Shown here in pieces: positions 5,345 through 5,395 of a DNA stretch of 5,395 bases. Source of the DNA: Nitriliruptoraceae bacterium (GTDB lineage Bacteria > Actinomycetota > Nitriliruptoria > Nitriliruptorales > Nitriliruptoraceae); NCBI GenBank assembly GCA_007134165.1, contig SLLJ01000067.1, positions 1 through 5,395 on the forward strand. The letters are read 5' to 3'. The translations under genes were made by a program, and so were the position numbers. Every line of letters begins with the position of its first letter. Positions within the stretch are counted from its first letter, which is position 1. The notes under the pieces were generated by a model. That model searched no databases, had not been told where the DNA came from, and saw only the letters and a list, made by a program, of their open reading frames with translations.

Positions 5345-5395
5345 ACGCGGCGTACCCATCCGGTCACCCATGACCGCCTCGGTACGCCGCATCCC
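5345..5395. repeat. Palindromic 51-bp repeat, copy 2 (at window edge)
   Basis: The outer arms GCGGCGTACC (5347-5356) and GGTACGCCGC (5381-5390) are perfect over 10 bp. Inside, CGGTCA (5361-5366) and TGACCG (5371-5376) pair around CCCA, with 4-nt internal loops on each side. The result is a symmetrical two-tier hairpin. The unit ends exactly at the last base of the window, so an array may continue to the right. It resembles REP-type intergenic palindromes in architecture; no known family is recognised. Confidence 0.7.

Noticed and set aside
3967..5367. Long minus-strand open frame opposite the HAD gene and across the divergent gap
   Set aside because: It is antisense to clearly conserved coding sequence, is Arg/Gly/Ala-rich with no domain, and is a normal by-product of high GC codon bias.
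4859..5392. Minus-strand gene covering the right-edge repeats
   Set aside because: It overlaps the HAD coding region antisense for more than 200 bp and has Arg/Gly/Ala/Pro-rich composition. It is noted only as a remote alternative for the repeat units.
5282..5395. CRISPR array
   Set aside because: Only two 51-bp units with a 12-bp gap are seen, the units are strongly self-complementary and diverge internally, and no cas genes are present.

Overview
The window is a GC-rich chromosomal segment with short intergenic gaps and frequent GTG/TTG starts that are supported by Shine-Dalgarno sequences. It encodes a lipoprotein-type solute-binding protein and a haloacid-dehalogenase-like protein of a style common in Actinomycetota. 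A high-GC Gram-positive bacterium is the most likely source. This rests on composition and protein flavour only; there is no rRNA or other lineage marker.

Layout. At the left edge (1-215, minus) is the N-terminal part of an SRPBCC/polyketide-cyclase-type protein. A divergent gap of about 117 bp separates it from a class I SAM-dependent methyltransferase (333-1091, plus). From 4183 down to 1036 on the minus strand lies a complete three-gene ABC importer operon. Its genes are a lipoprotein binding protein (PF01497-like), a FecCD/BtuC-type permease and a FecE/BtuD-type ATPase. They are joined by GTGA and TGATG stop/start overlaps, so they are very probably co-transcribed and translationally coupled. 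The ATPase gene runs 56 bp into the 3' end of the convergent methyltransferase gene. A 239-bp gap then precedes a HAD-superfamily (haloacid dehalogenase type II-like) gene (4423-5091, plus). The remaining 304 bp hold no convincing gene, but contain two strong hairpins and two copies of a 51-bp palindromic repeat, the second ending at the window edge.

How the genes work together. The importer would capture a metal chelate (ferric siderophore, heme or corrinoid type) with the lipoprotein and pass it through a probable permease homodimer driven by the ATPase. The exact substrate cannot be read from the sequence. A 25-bp imperfect palindrome in an AT-rich patch covers a plausible -10 element just upstream of the binding-protein gene, and is a good candidate operator for the operon. 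The methyltransferase, SRPBCC and HAD genes show no clear functional link to the transporter.

I did not find a convincing new multi-gene system. The items most worth a second look are the palindromic operator candidate, the right-edge structured repeats, the convergent gene overlap, and the competing hairpins after the HAD gene.
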